From: Hormiphora californensis
Lineage: Eukaryota; Ctenophora; Tentaculata; Cydippida; Pleurobrachiidae
DNA: 64,000 nucleotides
NCBI GenBank assembly: GCA_020137815.1
Contig: CM035358.1
Location: forward strand, 3,396,292 to 3,460,291
Direction: 5' to 3'
Positions 33,982-46,124 of this stretch are shown here, piece after piece. Under the pieces are notes generated by a model. It saw only the letters and a list, made by a program, of their open reading frames with translations, did not search any database and had not been told where the DNA came from. How positions within the stretch are numbered: position 1 is the stretch's first letter; each line of letters begins with the position of its first letter. Both the position numbers and the translations under genes were made by a program.

Positions 33982-34166
33982 GACAACACACTACTATGGG
34001 ACGTAGTTGTAACTTTGTCATATAACAAACAATCCGGACACCACTACCAGTTATAAAAAACGCAAGTTCAAAAACTGTTAAAAATTAAATAACGCATTAA
34101 AACAACATCTTCACTATCTTCAATAACATCAATTCTTCTGTCACCCCTATCCCACATCCCTCTTCT

Positions 34167-36421
34167 CTAATCCTCCTCCTCCTCCCCTTCACTTGAAGAC
34201 ACATCAGGTTCCCCTGCCTGATCCACACACCTCTTACAACCACACATAAATAGATAGTTAGCTAGAAGGTGTTTCTGCCTAGAATGCCGGTTCATCTCAC
34301 ACTCCCCAAAATATGAAATACACAGCTCCTCTCCAAGAGTAATGGGCCGGACAGCACGAACTGTCAGGTTAAAGTTGGACCTGAGAGAAATAGGATCAGA
34401 TAGCAGATCTAGTGGAATTGGGAAAAGCTTGGATATAACAACTATGACGAAGAAAACAAGTTCTTTACCTTTCATATTTGATCTGACAGTTAGGTGAGCA
34501 GGAGTGGTTTAGTTTGCTTTGTAGTTGAAATAACCCCGTTCCTTCTACTGATGTAAACTGCCCTGCTTCTTCCTCCACTGCATCATACAAATCTTCTATC
34601 CTAGAGTGGGAGAGAAAACTTGTCACAATCAGAACACATGTTATGTTCTAACCCTCCTTTACATATTATGTAAAAGTTTCCACTTTCCCGGGAGGGCACG
34701 GGGAAACAGGGTCGAGCAAGGCAACAGAATACGATAACTTTTGGTCAACGAGGAAGTCTCACAAAAGACAGATGACTGTAGAGTTAATAAGAGTACAATG
34801 GCCGACTTTGGATCAGGAAAGAAGTGGCTAAATGGTTAGTTAACCTACTCAGATTGTAAAGGTGTGTCCCATAAATCCTGACAGTATTCATCCAACGCTG
34901 ATGTTCCGATTCCCTGACCGTTCATTCCTAGGTGGATAGGAATTTGAAAAAACAAATCCAGGTAATTCAATTCAATTCCTAAGTATGAATTTGAAAATTA
35001 AGCCTTGTGCATCAAGATGGAAGAATAGGGAAAACAGAATATCCGAGGTTTGTTGTACAACGTACCCATCAGAGCGATGAAACTAATAAAATTATTTGTC
35101 TCAAGAAACCTCTTCACAGACTCATTTTCACCACCAAAGATCTGTATCAGGCCATCTCTAAGTAAACCAAGCTGGTCCTGGAACTGGGGTTCCAGTAACT
35201 TGTGAACAATGTTACCTGATACCGCCTCGGAACAGAAATCTCCTAACCACTCTGGTATCTGGCCTGAAATAGGAAATAAATAATAATGTGTTTCTAAGAA
35301 ACCAGAAGGTTTCAAAAGAAAGGCCGATAGGTGAAAGATCATAGATGTAGGCTATAATACTGAATGTATATCAATGCTTATCACTCTCCAGAGTCCTTGT
35401 TGAGAGAGAGAGAGTCAAGTTACAGAGTGGCAGGGTACAAGCAGTGTAACGAGGTCACGCACACTTGATGTGTGTATATTCAGCATTGTGATAAGAAATA
35501 AAGGGGATAAGAGTGAATATACCGACATTATCTCCCGGTGCTCCAACCCCTTCCACTAACAAATCAAGAAGCTGAATTCCTGCTTATAAATTCCCAGTAA
35601 GTATAATTTCATGGAGTCTTTACCTGTAGGTTATTATGGTTCCAATAACCTTGACAACAAGAATCAAACTGGTGGTTTCAGGTGGGAAATGGTTTGATCT
35701 CCACCGTTCATCTAGTGCTAGTAATGGATGGTTTGGATCACCTGACGAATAAGGCAGTTGTAAGGGGAGAGTTGAGTGCATACAACTCGCTAAAGAGCAA
35801 TCAAAATAACAGTAACCTCAATCATTGTTTATGGTCATTCCAACCTCTAATACAACACACCTTTAGTACACACAGGCCGGTGGTAGTTCTTCAGCGCACT
35901 ATCTCTACACTTCTCACAACAAAACAATGCAGCACATTCCCCACAGGGGTAAATATCTGGTGAAGTTTCAGCTTCCATCTTATCGTGTTTAGGGAGAGTT
36001 AGTTTGGGGTTGTTTGCAAGCCTCCTAGCCATCTCTAGAGGGGATTCCAGGGATCTGAGACAATGATGGCATGCCATGTACCTGCAAACAAAATGTTAAT
36101 TTATTTCCCTTAACTCGACTGTCATTCGTACACTGGAAAATCAGGAGCTAAGTACTAATTACCCGTATACAACACCCCAGGAGTATTGTCCAGCAAAAAT
36201 TGGATCTTCAGTAAATACAACATCCCCTTCAGCTATGTCTTGAGTGGCGTACAAACCTAAAGAGTAAGGGTCAAAAGAATGCTAAAAGAGGACATAAGTT
36301 GTCCATACCTACCAATTCCACGGTCTTCCGAGAATTTCGCTTCAACAAGGGCCTTCTTTTGTTGAATAACAGCGTTTGTTCTAGCGACTGAGCCTGATAT
36401 CATGTCCGTTCGACCCATCAT
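34167..36421 (-). CDS. SMYD5: SMYD5-like SET and MYND domain protein
   Basis: SMYD5 is a lysine methyltransferase with reported histone and ribosomal-protein targets. Exons: 36313-36421 (MMGRTDM), 36163-36256, 35861-36081, 35624-35789, an unresolved exon near 35531-35595, 35066-35263, 34849-34927, 34469-34600 and 34167-34380. The MYND finger is in exon 3 (CxxCLRS... CGEC...CCEKCRD...YHRPVC). WRSNHFPPETTSL matches the SMYD family linker. The SET hallmarks LNHSCSPNC and GEELCISYFGEC are present, followed by post-SET cysteines (MCGCKRC). An acidic C-terminal tail (SSSEGEEEED) is characteristic of SMYD5. Phase requires one more exon between 35263 and 35624; the candidate I see does not join cleanly. 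Confidence 0.87.
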
Positions 36422-37632
36422 CTTTAAACCTATTTGATATAAATCATTTGTTTGGATGAAAATTAAACAAAAAAGCGAGCTGCGAAAGACATTTACCAAG
36501 TCAATGGCCCCGTTTATAACCCGGAATTATCTCCCATGAGTCTCTTCTTATCTTTTAACTCTAATCATCGAGACTTCTCGCAAAAACAAACTGAACCTCT
36601 AGACTACCCTGCACATCAAAAAGCTCTGTCCGTGCCTTTTTAACTTCACTCCTGTATCCGGTATCGTTTAACTGCAGCGGACCTACTAGCTCCTACAAGT
36701 GCGGTACACGGCGTTCATTCACGAAAAAAATTGGGTGCAGAAAATGTAAACGAACCACTTAGTCCGGACCACATGGGTGACAAGCGCTGTCGCGGAGTTA
36801 GCTCTTTCGAACGTGCACGCTATAAATTTCATTTTCGGCAATTTTTCATCAAAAATCGTGTCATTTTCCCACTTTTTGGCTAGTTTTTATTTTCGTCTCT
36901 TCTCTCACCCCAAAAAGTGGGTCCTTGACCTAGGCTTTCTTCGCCCCTGGGCAAAATACGCCTCTGAAGAGTGGAAAAGTTTTTTGGAACTTTTTTTCAA
37001 ATTTTTAACCCTAAAACTTGCGCGCGCGTGACAGGACGCGCAAAGATTTTACGCGCTTCACTCTCATGGTTACTCGCGCGCGGGAAGTCTAACATCCCGT
37101 CGCGCGAACACTGCTGTACTTTTCACTCAACCGACATTCCTGTCTCCTGCGCGCGAGCGGCAACTGGAGACTGATTTTGAGCTGTAAACAAATTCAAAAT
37201 ACGTTTTATAAAATCAGACAAAAGGTGATTTTGTAAATAGCGGTACATCATAGCGCAATATTATTATACAGGCATTTAAAGGAAAACCAAAAAAACAATA
37301 GTCCTCAGCCGTTTCTAGCATTTTGCTCTACCCCTCCGGGCTCCGGCCTCCCCAAACTCCATCTTTGAAGCTTTGGAAAGTACACCAAGCAGAAATATCT
37401 TGTCAGTGGGACCGTGGGAAATAAATTAATCCCCAAAATGAGGGCTATAATTGTTGTTTGGGTTTTCCTTTAACACAGGGCTCCACAAAACAAAGCTAAT
37501 CGATTAGCGATTGAAAAATAACCGCAATAAATGTTTCCAAGACAGTTAAATCTTTCTCTGTGCGGCGAATATATCTAAAAATTCCCCAAATAAAACATTT
37601 TCAGTTAAAGATCAAACGTCTTTTACCACCCT
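36422..37632. other. Gene-free spacer between SMYD5 and the acyl-CoA synthetase
   Basis: 1.2 kb with CpG and GCGCGC clusters at about 37020-37160. No credible coding exon on either strand. It probably holds the promoter for the SMYD5-TMEM55-HDAC3 group. Confidence 0.5.
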
Positions 37633-40600
37633 TTATTTAGAGGCCTGTTGTTTGGCGTGCTGGTCTCTCAAAAGTCTACGCTGGATTTTTCCAGAGGGTA
37701 ACTTTGGGATTGATTTCACAAACTCCACTTCTCCCAGCTGCTTGTAGTCACTGACTTGAGATGCGATAAACTCCATAACGTCTTCATCAGTTATAGTTGC
37801 TGTGAATGGTTAATGAGATTAGTTGTGTTGCTGGGAATAGGATAGTTAGTAATGTTGAGTTGTGCTGCTCTCTCGCCCCGGCACATTTGTAAAAAGAGGG
37901 TTAGAACATACATCATATTGGTTGTCATGTATTTACAGAAATGATCACAACCTCTCTCTCTCACCTTCGAAAGTTTTGACAACATAAGCCTTGGGTGATT
38001 CACCGTGGTTAGGGTGTTCAATACCAATAACAGCACAATCCTCGATCTGGTCGTGATTTAGAAGGAGACCCTCCAGCTCAGCAGGTGCTACCTGGGGGAT
38101 ATGTTTAGGGGGAGATCTAGGAAGACTGGGGGAGATCTAGGAAGACTGGGGGAGATCTAGGAAGACTGGGGGAGATTAGGTCAGTCTTTTTTAGACATTA
38201 TTATAGGGCTACACATGGACTTAAGTTAGTCAACTTATTTAAGTAAATTAGTAATAGAGAGAGGGGCACACAGAGAGGGAGGGATCATGCACTTTACCTG
38301 GAATCCCTTTACTTTAATGAACTCCTTCAATCGATCCACGATATAGAAATCCTCCTCATCATCAAAGTAGGCAATATCTCCCGTTCTCAGCCACTCTCCT
38401 TCAAAACACTCGGCATTGGCAGCCGGGTTTTTGTAGTATCTAGAGAGTGGAGAGGTTAGTTGAGAGAAAGGAAGATGCAATGGGGAACTTGTAGTATCTA
38501 GAGAGTGGAGAGGTTAGCTGAGAGAAAGGAAGATGCAAGGGGGGACTTGGGTGGAGGAATGTGTGTTTTATTTGCCTTGTTCGACCCTCCCTCCCCGCGC
38601 CCCGCGATAAAATAAAATAAAAAGGTTTGAACAAAACAATGTTTTATTTGAGAACCGAGCAAATTCAGGTTGGATATTATCTTCACAGTGTCAGTGAAAT
38701 AGAATAAGTAGGAGAGTGATTTATGCAAAGAGAAAGGGGGAAGAAGTGTATAACAACAGGGGGCTGTTATAGTGGGGGATGCAGTGGGAGATAGGATGTG
38801 AATGTCAAAACAAACATGAGAATGTTCCTACTTCGTACCCCTTCATAACAGGAGGTCCTCGGATCCAGATTTCTCCCCTCTGATGAGGACCCACCATTTC
38901 ACCCGTATCAACATCAACCAACTGTTGGGGGCAAATTATATATACGAGAGTTACACGCAGAATCAAAACATATTATTATGAAACCCGATAGCTGATTTAA
39001 CGGTCGTTTGAACATTTTGCGCGCTCATGATAACTGCTAGCTGGGGCATTTAACACCCTGCTCGCTGTTTAACAGTCCCGCTCTCTTTTTCACGCATTTC
39101 TCTTCATTTGAATAACATGCGTGTAAAATTCTAAGTTTTGAAAATGTGTGTAAACACACAGTTCTGTCAACAAAAGAAAGGGGAAACATGTCTGCAACAC
39201 GTTTCAATGTTATCTCTCTCATAAGGAGTGAAAAGAATCACATTCCATTCATTTCTCTCTCTCATTGTCTCTTTTACTGTTCACTACCTCTGACAGTGTG
39301 TATTGCCCCTAATCTTTCTCTCTCTTTCTCAAACATGTTAGGAACAGTAGACACTAAGTCTACACACATTTTCACGGTGTCTGTTGACTAATTGCCAGCA
39401 GTCCTAGTGTGTTTCACCTTGTGTTGTGTCTCTTATTTGTGTGTAATTACTATCGGGTTTCATAAAATATGAACGTTTGTTAGCCTATCGCGTTATAGGT
39501 TTAAATCACCTCCCCCTCACCCTCGGCTGGCGCCTCGGGATCGGCGTCGGGATTTAAACCAGTTTAATCGCCCTGCCGGGCGATTAAACTCCAGTTGGCT
39601 GTCCCCAGCTCGCGCTGGGAACAGCCAACTTCATAACGCGCCAGTCTACAAACGTTCATACTTCATATATACGAGAGTTACACGCAGAATCAAAACATAT
39701 TATGTCCCCTGGGAGTTTGGTAATGTCACTAACTATACAACATACTGCTGTGTAATATGGCTGTCGATATTATGTACAATAATATGAACAAATTACAATA
39801 TTTTGTAGCAGTTTTTAACTAAACTGAGAGGTATGGTGGCCGTGGCTCGATTATCATACAACACCCTGTACAGCACCCAGTGTAAACCAGGAACCGACCG
39901 AATCAGGAAAAACTGGACCCTGATTGGCTGATAACCAGTCACGTGACCTAAATAACGAGTTCTGATTGGTTGTTTACTTGTTTTGGTCGGTTCCTGGTGT
40001 CCCCCCTCTCACCTTGATTTCCTGCCCGGGGATAACACGACCCACTGTACCAGATTTATGGGAAGCCTCTACTCCGGCCACTGTAGTTGCCCCTGAGGTC
40101 TCTGTGCAGCCGTAACCTGGGGGGATGGTGATTACTAATTGGTGGGGTAATTGGTTACAGAGGGAGAGGTCTGTACAGCCGTAACCTGGGGGGATGGTGG
40201 TGATTGGTGGGGTAATTAGTTACAGAGGGAGAGGGTGCGTGGGGTATTTAGTTATCTGAGTGATTACTATAGTTGATTTCACTGCAGATTTACTGACAAT
40301 TCTTGCAGCTTTGTTATGATGGTACATGTACTAATATTACTGGTTTAACTAGTGTACGTGTTACTTTCCAATGAATATTATGCAAAATTAGATCAAGCAT
40401 GATAAGAGAAATGAAGGAGAGAACACACTTGGAGGAGGAAGAAAAAGGAAGAAACGAATCAAAGCAGAAGTGACACTGTCACTGCCCTTAGTCTTATCGC
40501 TGATACAACTGATAAGAATTACCCTCTAGCTCGTGAACGGTAGAGCACGCTAGCAAGGAACTTGAGAATATTGTGATGTTACCGAGCCCGCCTGAGCTGA

Positions 40601-42665
40601 CTAAAACTGAAATGAATGCTGCAGAAATTTAGGGAACACATCCGTCATGCATGCTGTACTACAAATAGTTCTACCATACAAACGTTTTACATTTATACAT
40701 GTTTCATTCTCCCCTACATCCGGATATATGTTATGCGCTACGAACTATAACCACGCAGCTTGTTAAACATTGGAGGAAGAGTTACATACTTATTATCTAT
40801 AGAGGAAGCTAGGAGAGAGAGAGAGAGAGAGCGATGAATAGAGAGGGGAGACAGATAGAGAGGGGAGATAGAGGGAGAGATGGGAAGCTCATTACAATGT
40901 TCTAATATAAACTAATACTTGTAACTCTCCAATACTAGCACTGTCTGCCTACACACTCTCAAGAAGGTAGTACGTCAATTACCTACACACAGCAAGCCTG
41001 GTGCTGTACTCCGTGCATGGATGGAGTGGTCAGTAAAAGTGCTGTTTAGAGCAGTGAAGATTGATGAATCCAAAATAGGCAATTCCTAAATCTGATTACA
41101 TACAAAACCCACACCCTAAGCAATCTCATAAAATATAACACACAACTCACCCTGGTTACTAACTACTACAATACTACTGAACCCACCCTGAGCAATTCGT
41201 AGATCGATCCCCGGGTTACACTCCTTCAATCTCGTCAACACAGCCTCCTCTGTTTCAGGGGCCAGGGGTGCTGCGCCCACAACAATTAGTCTCAACGAGG
41301 AGAGATCATAGTTGGATACAATGTCCATTTTGGAGAGCATCACCATGATAGGAGGTACAACTGTCGTTCCGTGTGCCTGTGATGTATTTGCTGCTTAGAT
41401 AAACCTCAACTCTAAAGGATTTGGGCTAGCTGGGATTGTATAGAACGAACCTTGTAGTTTTGCAAGTTTTCTAGGAAGAGCTCAGGTGTAAAGAATGGAA
41501 GGGATACTCGTCTGTAGCCTTGGATAACACAATGCTTTGCCAACAACCCTCCATATGAGTGAAATTCTGGTAGGAAATCAACCTGATATGGAGAGAGCAA
41601 TTGGTTATTTTTTACATAACCATTTTGACATAAAATAATGTCTTGTTTCAATGTTTCAACCCAAACATTTACTTACTATTGTAATTTGGTCGATTCCTTC
41701 ATCTTCAACTAATTTATCGTAGTTGCTGCTGACAGCGATAGCTGCCAATTGTGAATTTAGGTTGTTGTGTGTCAACTCAACTGCTTTCGGTAAACCTATA
41801 AGGGGAACGAAGTTACAAGCTAGTTTCAAAAAGAGATTTTGGTGAACAGATTGAGATAGTGATGTCTGGTTACCTGTTGTTCCACTCGAAAACATCATCA
41901 TGGCTGTATCGTGTATTGAACCATTGAACTCTGGACAGAGTACACTCTCCTCTCTGAGACAAGAATTGTTAAAGTATAACTTAGAATCATATATTTTAGC
42001 CCACGAAAGTTGACCAGGTTCTTCTAGTTTAACTTACTTTGCCCATTCGTCTATGACCTCGAGATTTGGTAAAACTTTCAGAGGATGATCAGCCTGAACC
42101 GCTTCAATGTTGCTCTGACTACACATGTGACCAATAGCAAAGTTACACTCGCTCAATTTGAGCAACTTGATCATTTCCGCTTCTGCAAGGGGAAGTGATG
42201 GGTAGTTTTATGAAGGAGTAAATGGAATGCTTTATAAAGGAGCAGGACTTACTGTTATAAAGAGGGTTAAAATGAACGGGAACTGCTCCAGTAGCCATTA
42301 CACCTAACTTGGTAGGCAGATAATTGAGATGGTTTAGGCCTATAATAGCAACATGGTCACCACTTCCCATTCCAACAGATTTGAACTTGTTGGCTAGCCG
42401 GCCTATCTGTGATATAAGGCGTTCTCCCGTTGTCTCTTCCTTACTCAACACATCCACCTAGTAGAATTGTGTTAAAATAATTCCTTGGAAGCATATATTT
42501 CTCTCTTGGGGGCAGGTAACTTACGATAAGAGACTTCTGACGGTGGTTTTCACAACTCGTCAGCACGTATTCGTGGGAGGGTATGGCGGGATGATTGAGG
42601 GGTGTAGGACATGTCACAATCCTTCCAGCACCACTAGACAGACACCGCCTCAACAACTGAACCAT
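37633..42665 (-). CDS. 4-coumarate-CoA-ligase/luciferase-like acyl-CoA synthetase, probably mitochondrial
   Basis: Activates a carboxylic acid to acyl-AMP then acyl-CoA. Twelve exons close in phase to 544 aa: 42525-42665, 42253-42457, 42038-42182, 41874-41953, 41677-41795, 41451-41582, 41187-41376, 40013-40116, 38839-38921, 38298-38439, 37965-38091 and 37633-37799. Motifs in order are the AMP-binding signature [50 protein letters not shown] and the C-terminal catalytic Lys segment [11 protein letters not shown]. The start [15 protein letters not shown] looks like a mitochondrial presequence. There is no peroxisomal SKL end (it ends ASK). The substrate is not predictable. An acceptor AG lies 3 nt before the ATG. 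AATAAA overlaps the stop codon. The hydratase ends 199 bp upstream. Confidence 0.9.
38105..38175. repeat. 20-bp tandem repeat, about 3.5 copies, near an acceptor
   Basis: The unit GGGGGAGATCTAGGAAGACT lies in the intron just upstream (minus strand) of the exon ending at 38091. The splice site itself is not in the unit. Confidence 0.85.
38433..38535. repeat. 58-bp duplication containing a 3' splice site of the synthetase gene
   Basis: GTAGTATCTAGAGAGTGGAG occurs at 38433 and 38491. On the minus strand each copy is CACTCTCTAG followed by ATACTACA, the first bases of the exon ending at 38439. Confidence 0.9.
38977..39664. mobile_element. Two adjacent inverted-repeat elements inside a 39-bp direct repeat
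   Basis: The 39-bp sequence at 38938-38976 is repeated at 39665-39703. Between the copies lie one element with ends TATGAAACCCGATAG (38977-38991 and reversed at 39450-39464) and a second with arms around TATGAACGTTTGT (39468-39497 and 39632-39662) plus two internal hairpins. It lies in an intron of the synthetase. No coding capacity. Confidence 0.75.
39889..39995. mobile_element. Short CCAAT/E-box element, copy 6
   Basis: Full-length 107-bp copy about 20 bp from the donor of the exon at 40013, in a synthetase intron. Confidence 0.9.
40097..40226. repeat. Duplication of about 70 bp containing another 3' splice site of the synthetase gene
   Basis: GCAGCCGTAACCTGGGGGG and its near-identical second copy (from about 40166) each contain, on the minus strand, the acceptor CCCCCCAG and the first 20-odd bases of the GYGCTETSG exon. 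Confidence 0.88.
40230..41186. other. Long synthetase intron without a recognisable gene
   Basis: Contains a short GA/GATA tract (40815-40875). I see no coding exon or named element. Confidence 0.5.
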
Positions 42666-42864
42666 AGCCTGGATAAGAAGTGAGCTGTGGGAAATGTTAT
42701 CAAAAAGGAGAGGGATTGAGGGAAGTTGAGCTGGCAGATAAAAGAAATGAGGGAAGAAAGGAATTTGACAATGTTGTACAGCTCAGGGTGAAATAAAAAC
42801 CCATTATTTCCTTATAAAATATATCTCTTAAAAACATAACACAATAACTTATAACGACCAGCAT

Positions 42865-43710
42865 TTATTCATCTGTAAACTCTGGTTTCCTTTTCCCAAC
42901 GAATGCTCCCATTCCTTCCTTCTGGTCCTTGGTCGAGAAGGTAGCGTAGAACAACCTCTTTTCATAATCCAAACCCTGCTGAAGGGTCGTCTCATACGCG
43001 GCATTAACAGCCTCTTTGTTTAGAGCAACTGCAATCTTTGAGAAGTTGGCAATCTTTTGTCCCGCTTCGATCGATTTAGCGACTAGCTCGTCAGCAGGAT
43101 AAACCTGTGCTACAAGTCCAATTTGTTTTGCTTCCTCTGCACCGATGAAGTTTCCTGTCAGGCACATTTCCATTGCTTTACTCTTTCCAACAGAGCGGGT
43201 TAGACGTTGAGTACCTCCTGCTCCGGGGATGACTCCTAGAGTAATCTCTGGCTGACCAAACTTGGCACGATCACCAGCGTAGATGAAATCACAGATCATC
43301 GCCAGCTCACAACCTCCACCGAGAGCAAAACCATTTACAGCAGCGATTATCGGTTTCTTGTTTTTCGTTACCATTTCCAAGTCATTGAAAAGTCCGGTCA
43401 TGTAAGTGTCAGCGAATGACAATGGCTCCATCATTTTGATATCTGCTCCAGCTGCAAAGGCCTTGTTTGACCCCGTAAGAACAAGACATCCAATATCTTT
43501 ATCAGCGTTAGCATCTTTAACAGCAGCATTAAGATCTTCGATCACTTGGAGGTTGATTGAGTTGAGTGCCCTAGGCCTGTTGAGCTTCAGAAGTGCAACT
43601 TTATCATGTTTTTCCACCAGAACGGTTTCGTAGGCAGCCGGATCACAGTTAAGAAGTCTAGCAGCTGTTGGGAACAGCAGGGAACGCTTGGCAAGCACTG
43701 ACCGGATCAT
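42865..43710 (-). CDS. ECHS1: Mitochondrial enoyl-CoA hydratase, intronless coding region
   Basis: Hydrates trans-2-enoyl-CoA to 3-hydroxyacyl-CoA in mitochondrial beta-oxidation. It is a single 281-aa frame, close to the usual 290. The basic N-terminus MIRSVLAKRSLLFPTAARLL is a mitochondrial presequence. Crotonase motifs are complete: GSNKAFAAGADIKMM (oxyanion hole), NGFALGGGCELAMICD with the first catalytic Glu, and QPEITLGVIPGAGGTQRL with the second. The tail FVGKRKPEFTDE is typical of ECHS1. Unlike every neighbour it has no coding intron. An acceptor AG with a pyrimidine tract lies 4 nt before the ATG, and AATAAA overlaps the stop codon. It lies 199 bp upstream of the acyl-CoA synthetase on the same strand, suggesting co-expression. 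Confidence 0.95.
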   Translation of the reverse strand: MIRSVLAKRSLLFPTAARLLNCDPAAYETVLVEKHDKVALLKLNRPRALNSINLQVIEDLNAAVKDANADKDIGCLVLTGSNKAFAAGADIKMMEPLSFADTYMTGLFNDLEMVTKNKKPIIAAVNGFALGGGCELAMICDFIYAGDRAKFGQPEITLGVIPGAGGTQRLTRSVGKSKAMEMCLTGNFIGAEEAKQIGLVAQVYPADELVAKSIEAGQKIANFSKIAVALNKEAVNAAYETTLQQGLDYEKRLFYATFSTKDQKEGMGAFVGKRKPEFTDE

Positions 43711-44743
43711 GTTTCTAAAACGGGAGAGATTTAAAAATTTAAAAACTGAAAAGCTGTTCCAGTTTTATTGAACTATTGGCATACGTTGCAGGCCCCTTAT
43801 AATATAATGCGCGCATGAGGGGGCTGCAGCGCATTCCAAATTGAACTACTGAACTGTAGCATGCACATGATAACTTCGGCCAGCGTTAAAATCTGGGTGT
43901 TTCGTGAGTGCTGACAAACGGTTTTTTAGGGTTAGGGCTAAAGTAGGGTTAGGGTTAGGGTTGGGGTTTGGGTTGGGGTTAGGCCTTGACATTCCCTACC
44001 AGATAAACTTTGATTTAGCCAAAACGGTTGAGTGGTTCGGCGGTTAGAGCCGTTTTAGTGAATCAACTTTTTTGGCAGCGCGCACCTGTAAACAGGCCAC
44101 CAAACACCCAGATCGTAACGGCGCCCGATAACTTCATAATCGCGCTGCTTTTGTTTTGCGCGTCATATAAACACGCGCGAAGAAAGTGTGCTTTTTACAG
44201 CTGAAATGACATTCAGTCTGCGCGTTCCTGTCGGTTTGTGGACACAGCCTTGGGCTTGGTTGAGATTTGGATCGTTGTCGTTGTTGCCTCGACTATCCAA
44301 ATGGTACACAGTTTGTTACACTGGTTTAACAATGAGTGTATACTTGCCACAGACAATTATTGAGTGTGTCAAAAACAATTGTATAACACACCGGTCACGA
44401 GACTAGTTTAATTGGAAAGCTGCCAACAGACTACACAGACATGTGATGAGGTCATTCCGGTACACGTCAATGGGAGAGATAAAGAGAGAGGGGGACGTAG
44501 AGAGCTGAAAAGACGCGGTATTGGGGTAAAATGAAACACAGGCATTTTGATGGGGTGGCTGAAACAATATTAGGGGACCCCGTACCTCTATTCACATAAT
44601 TTCTCGGCTATCAATATTACACACTGCAAATCTAAAAAACTAAAACCCTCAAATCGAGGAAATTATCGGACCTCCCAGCCAAGTGTAGTATCATTGTGAA
44701 TTATCAGTGAAAATATCAAATTGTCCAGCTCATCCGGGGGAAT
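43711..44743. other. Spacer with interstitial telomeric repeat and CpG-rich stretch
   Basis: No credible coding exon. GTTAGGG-type repeats at 43925-43983; GCGCGC-containing sequence at 44080-44180. It is a likely promoter region for the hydratase-synthetase pair. Confidence 0.5.
43925..43983 (+). repeat. Interstitial telomere-like repeat (TTAGGG variants)
   Basis: About ten units of TTAGGG, TTGGGG, TTTGGG and one interrupted unit in tandem. TTAGGG is the ancestral animal telomere repeat. Confidence 0.85.
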
Positions 44744-46124
44744 TTAGCAGTGGACTAGAACGTCTGAAAGTAGCGTCTTCGGTCGTACGAACCGTTGCTT
44801 CTTACATTCGATCTGAAAGGAAGAGAGAGGGGGTAAGATGACTGACTTCTAGATCTGATAACTACCCTATCCCTTGGTAACGAAGTTACCCCTCCCTTGC
44901 CATTGCGTGAGAGGGGTTTTTCGTAACCAATCTAACCACACTACAAAACCTCCCTTTTTTTCTAAACCCCTGCTAACTAACCTCAATTAATCCGATGTGT
45001 ATGTGAGATGTACACTTTAATCGAGCAAACTGGGACACTGCTACCAGGACCACCCTGTCCTGCTGTGTCTTAGTCCAGTGTACTGACACCGTGTCTGCAT
45101 CACTCACACTACCGTACACAAGATCTTCCGCCTGATGGGGGAGGGGGTATTACCGTTAAACTTGGGAGAGAGAGCTAGAGAATGTGATGATTTAAGTTAC
45201 ATTGTTGTTTTGATTTGGGGAGTTTCAATACTACTAACCTCTTTCACAGTTTTAATGGGTACTTTGGAGATCTGTTTCCTCACAGAATCTGATAGTTTCT
45301 TCATCTTCCTCTCTGCATGCCTCTCTTCCAAACTGGGATAGGTGTTGTTTAGATATTTCAAATTTCAAAGCTACCATGTTCGTGGCCAAGGCATTGTAGC
45401 TTCCCAAAAAGCCTCAAATTACACAATATGAAATTTTACACAATACTCCCTCGCCCCGTGTTAACCTACATTTGATCTTGTTCCTGTTCTGTTGTGTCAA
45501 TGAATACCAGCCACAGCTGCATCTTAGCTGGATCATCGAACAGAGAAGAGAGGGGAGAGTTGTGGGAGGGTGTGATATCTTGTAGCTCTCTGTCAATCTG
45601 TGTGGGGCCATATTATCACCACTTGTATTATTCATTTTGTAAAAAAAGGAACCGGAGCAATGGGTTACGACCAAAAAAATAAAGGACGCTAAATATACTG
45701 CTGGTATATTTTCCTTACCCCAAGTTCGTTAGATAGTTCCTTCAGGAAGAGGTCATTCCTCTTCTTGCAACTGTACACATCCCCCTTACGCTTTCCGGTA
45801 CTCTTCTTCTTTCTTCTTACCTCTGTATCACCAATCACCTGCAAATAATGTCCCAATAATTAGTTGCCAAGCTAGACTGCCACTCGCCACTGCCACAAAA
45901 AATTAATTAGCTGTTTGTTGGATACCTTGGTTCTTGTTTTAAAGCGTCGTTCTATTAGAGCACTAAAAACACGTTTAAAAATAAAATGAAGTTCTAGTGT
46001 AATCAAGAACACAACTCACTGGGATGGTGGCATCTGTATCAGAAGAGAGGATCTCGTTAATCTCATTGAGTTCCATTATACTTCTCTCAATACTGAGCCG
46101 GGGACGCTCCCGACCTACACCCAT
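44744..46124 (-). CDS. Unrecognised 221-aa basic protein, 6 exons
   Basis: Exons 46020-46124, 45719-45838, 45470-45597, 45239-45332, 44982-45131 and 44744-44812 join in phase to 221 aa with stop TAA. The start is MGVGRERPRLSIERS; an acceptor AG with a strong pyrimidine tract (CACTCCCCCTAG) lies 2 nt before the ATG. Exon 2 has a lysine-rich stretch (RRKKKSTGKRKG) that could be a nuclear localisation signal. Exon 4 is a charged predicted helix (ERHAERKMKKLSD). Exons 5-6 look like a beta-rich fold (VSVHWTKTQQDRVVLVAV). I do not recognise the family. It lies 1 kb upstream of the hydratase, same strand. Confidence 0.75.

Noticed and set aside
43925-43983. Chromosome end
   Set aside because: The array is short, has variant units, and is flanked by normal genes on both sides.
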